A stretch of 64,000 bases of DNA. It comes from Methanogenium organophilum. Lineage in GTDB: Archaea; Halobacteriota; Methanomicrobia; Methanomicrobiales; Methanomicrobiaceae. The stretch is from assembly GCF_026684035.1 (NCBI RefSeq), contig NZ_CP113361.1, forward strand, positions 1,612,001-1,676,000, read 5' to 3'. Position 1 is the stretch's first letter; each line of letters begins with the position of its first letter. A program made the translations under genes and the position numbers. The notes beneath the pieces were generated by a model. It was not told the origin of the DNA, made no database searches, and saw nothing but the letters and a program-made list of their open reading frames with translations. Shown here piece by piece: positions 62,827 to 64,000 of this stretch.

Positions 62827-63114
62827 ATGGCAGAAACAACCACGGAACCAAACAGCCGCAGCAGGCGGGCGGGGGGGATTATCCTCCTTGCCTGCATTGT
62901 GATTGGTATCATCCTCTTTGCGCTTGCAAACCTCGGTATCATCGCAGCAGGACTTTTCATCCTGCTCCTCGTGGCGCTCGTCGTTCTGGCCGTGATAGGC
63001 ATCGGCATCGCGGTCTTTGCGATTCCGGTCTATATCATGAAGGACACGAAGGTCGAGCCCGGCACCTATGAGCTCGACGACGTCGCGGCAGTGAACGATA
63101 CCAAAGACCACTAA
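62827..63114 (+). CDS. Small membrane protein
   Basis: The 95-residue protein starts MAETTTEPNSRSRRAGG at 62827; a GTG at 62821 is also open. It has two TM helices (IILLACIVIGIILFALANL and AAGLFILLLVALVVLAVIG). It lies 7 bp after the AIM24-like gene and is probably cotranscribed. Function unknown. Confidence 0.7.
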   Translation: MAETTTEPNSRSRRAGGIILLACIVIGIILFALANLGIIAAGLFILLLVALVVLAVIGIGIAVFAIPVYIMKDTKVEPGTYELDDVAAVNDTKDH

Positions 63115-63166
63115 CCCTTTTTTCATTCACCGATGAGCACAAGGCTGAATAGCGCCAATACTGTTC

Positions 63167-63955
63167 ATGCAGGAACCCTGCCCGGTTGTACTGGTTCATG
63201 GGTGGAAGAGCCACCCCGATGTCTGGAAATCCCTCGTCCGGAGACTGGAGGAAGAGTCTCTTGAATGCTGGAATTTCAGCCATGCGGAGTTTCGCAATGC
63301 CGGGGCCGAAGAGATCGGCCGGTCTCTGCGGGATTTTATCCTCCGGATGCAGAAGGAGCGGGAATACAGCGGGCCGGTAGACATGGTCTGTCATTCTATG
63401 GGAGCGCCGGTTGCCCGGTACCTGCTTGAGGTGATGGACGGCGAGGCCCGCCGCATCCGGGTGCGGACCCTTGTAGGCATCGGCCCGCCGAATAACGGTT
63501 CTGCTATGGCTGAACTCTTCAACGACCCCGTTCACGGCCCTCCGGTTCTCCAGAAACTGGCGGGGTCTTTTGTGCCGCGGACCTACAACCCGGCGGAGGA
63601 TCGGCTGGTTCAGGAGTTCCGGCGGACGGGACCGTACGTAAAAAAACTGCAGAATGCGGGCCTGCGCAGTGATGTCCGGTACCGGGTTATCGTCGGCGGG
63701 AACCGTACGGAAACACCGGACTTCTTCCCCCTCTTCGACGGCAGGACGTGGGAGTATGCCGCAGGCGTATGGTCTCTGACCACCCTCGGAGACGGCATTG
63801 TCTCCCACAGCGACTCGTGCATGGCGGGTGCCGAGGTGACCGTTCTCCCGAAAGACCCGGCGGCGCTTGCGGCAGAACCAGCGGAGTACTGTCATCTCTG
63901 CCTGCCGGGGAACCCGGAGGTCATCGAGGAAGTGATCCGGTTTTTAAGGGAGTAG
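63167..63955 (+). CDS. Alpha/beta-hydrolase, lipase-like
   Basis: The 262-residue protein has the oxyanion-hole motif VVLVHGWKSHPDVWKSL near the N-terminus and the nucleophile elbow CHSMGAPVARYLL. A terminal His is in AEYCHLCLPGNPEV. These resemble lipases of the LipA/EstA group. No signal peptide is seen, so it may be cytoplasmic. The stop is followed by a T-rich stretch near 63970-63981 that may serve as a terminator. Confidence 0.85.
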   Translation: MQEPCPVVLVHGWKSHPDVWKSLVRRLEEESLECWNFSHAEFRNAGAEEIGRSLRDFILRMQKEREYSGPVDMVCHSMGAPVARYLLEVMDGEARRIRVRTLVGIGPPNNGSAMAELFNDPVHGPPVLQKLAGSFVPRTYNPAEDRLVQEFRRTGPYVKKLQNAGLRSDVRYRVIVGGNRTETPDFFPLFDGRTWEYAAGVWSLTTLGDGIVSHSDSCMAGAEVTVLPKDPAALAAEPAEYCHLCLPGNPEVIEEVIRFLRE

Positions 63956-64000
63956 GCGATTGTACGGGTTTTGATTTTTTTAACCTCCCTACAACAGGAG

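Noticed and set aside
1-64000. CRISPR arrays
   Set aside because: No regularly spaced 25-40 bp repeats were seen; the short tandem repeats at 22.2-22.7 kb are in-frame coding repeats.

Overview
The window looks like part of a methanogenic euryarchaeon chromosome, most likely order Methanomicrobiales. The placement is inferred from gene content: pyruvate:ferredoxin oxidoreductase, archaeal mevalonate genes (HMG-CoA synthase, thiolase, DUF35 protein, HMG-CoA reductase), archaeal flavin enzymes RibL, RibK and RibB, aIF1A, a Trm5-type tRNA methyltransferase, a dihydropteroate-synthase-like protein typical of methanogens, Cdc6/Orc1, and TATA-like promoters, many with short or no leaders. No complete rRNA or tRNA gene and no CRISPR array was recognised.

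Layout. 1-1684: porB and partial porA. 1773-4047: four overlapping signalling genes (CheY, CheC, PAS protein, RecA-like protein without a P-loop). 4180-5834: two paralogous membrane-anchored proteins. 5831-11988: housekeeping genes (TruA, PHP phosphoesterase, DHPS-like protein, universal stress protein, JAMM protease, RibL, Cys-rich small protein, membrane protein, zinc peptidase). 12.0-26.8 kb: accessory island of mixed base composition. It holds two phage-like genes sharing a palindromic promoter element, a transglutaminase-like protein, a Cdc6/Orc1 ATPase, a TIGR04255/unknown/HEPN operon whose middle gene has an in-frame amber stop, a truncated DUF3800 gene between direct repeats, a 978-residue primase-helicase with three small overlapping upstream genes, a tRNA-Leu-like remnant and an AT-rich block of unknown genes. 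26.8-28.2 kb: ribK-ribB. 28.7-32.0 kb: regulator plus thiolase/HMG-CoA synthase/DUF35 operon. 32-38 kb: sensor kinase, Trm5, HMG-CoA reductase, RimI, DUF1015. 38.1-42.0 kb: operon of membrane-anchored pilin-like proteins. 42.2-54.8 kb: aIF1A, Pcm, flavin-binding protein, DEAD-box helicase, a SLOG/SLATT-like four-TM protein, ferredoxin membrane protein, HI0933-type flavoprotein, ProC, lipoprotein sensor, thioredoxin-fold proteins. 55.1-58.6 kb: histidine kinase and two response regulators. 58.9-62.0 kb: Fe/cobalamin-type ABC importer. 62.1-64.0 kb: AIM24-like protein, small membrane protein, lipase-like hydrolase.

How the genes work together. Thiolase, HMG-CoA synthase and DUF35 supply HMG-CoA, which the reductase at 34.9 kb converts to mevalonate for archaeal lipids. 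RibB, RibK and RibL cover three steps toward FAD. The Cdc6-like ATPase and primase-helicase look like a replication module of an integrated plasmid or provirus, but no integrase was seen. The best candidates for an undescribed system are the TIGR04255/unknown/HEPN operon (15847-17536), the SLOG/SLATT-like protein (46357-48099), the CheY-CheC-PAS-RecA-like operon (2.3-4.0 kb) and the pilin-like operon.
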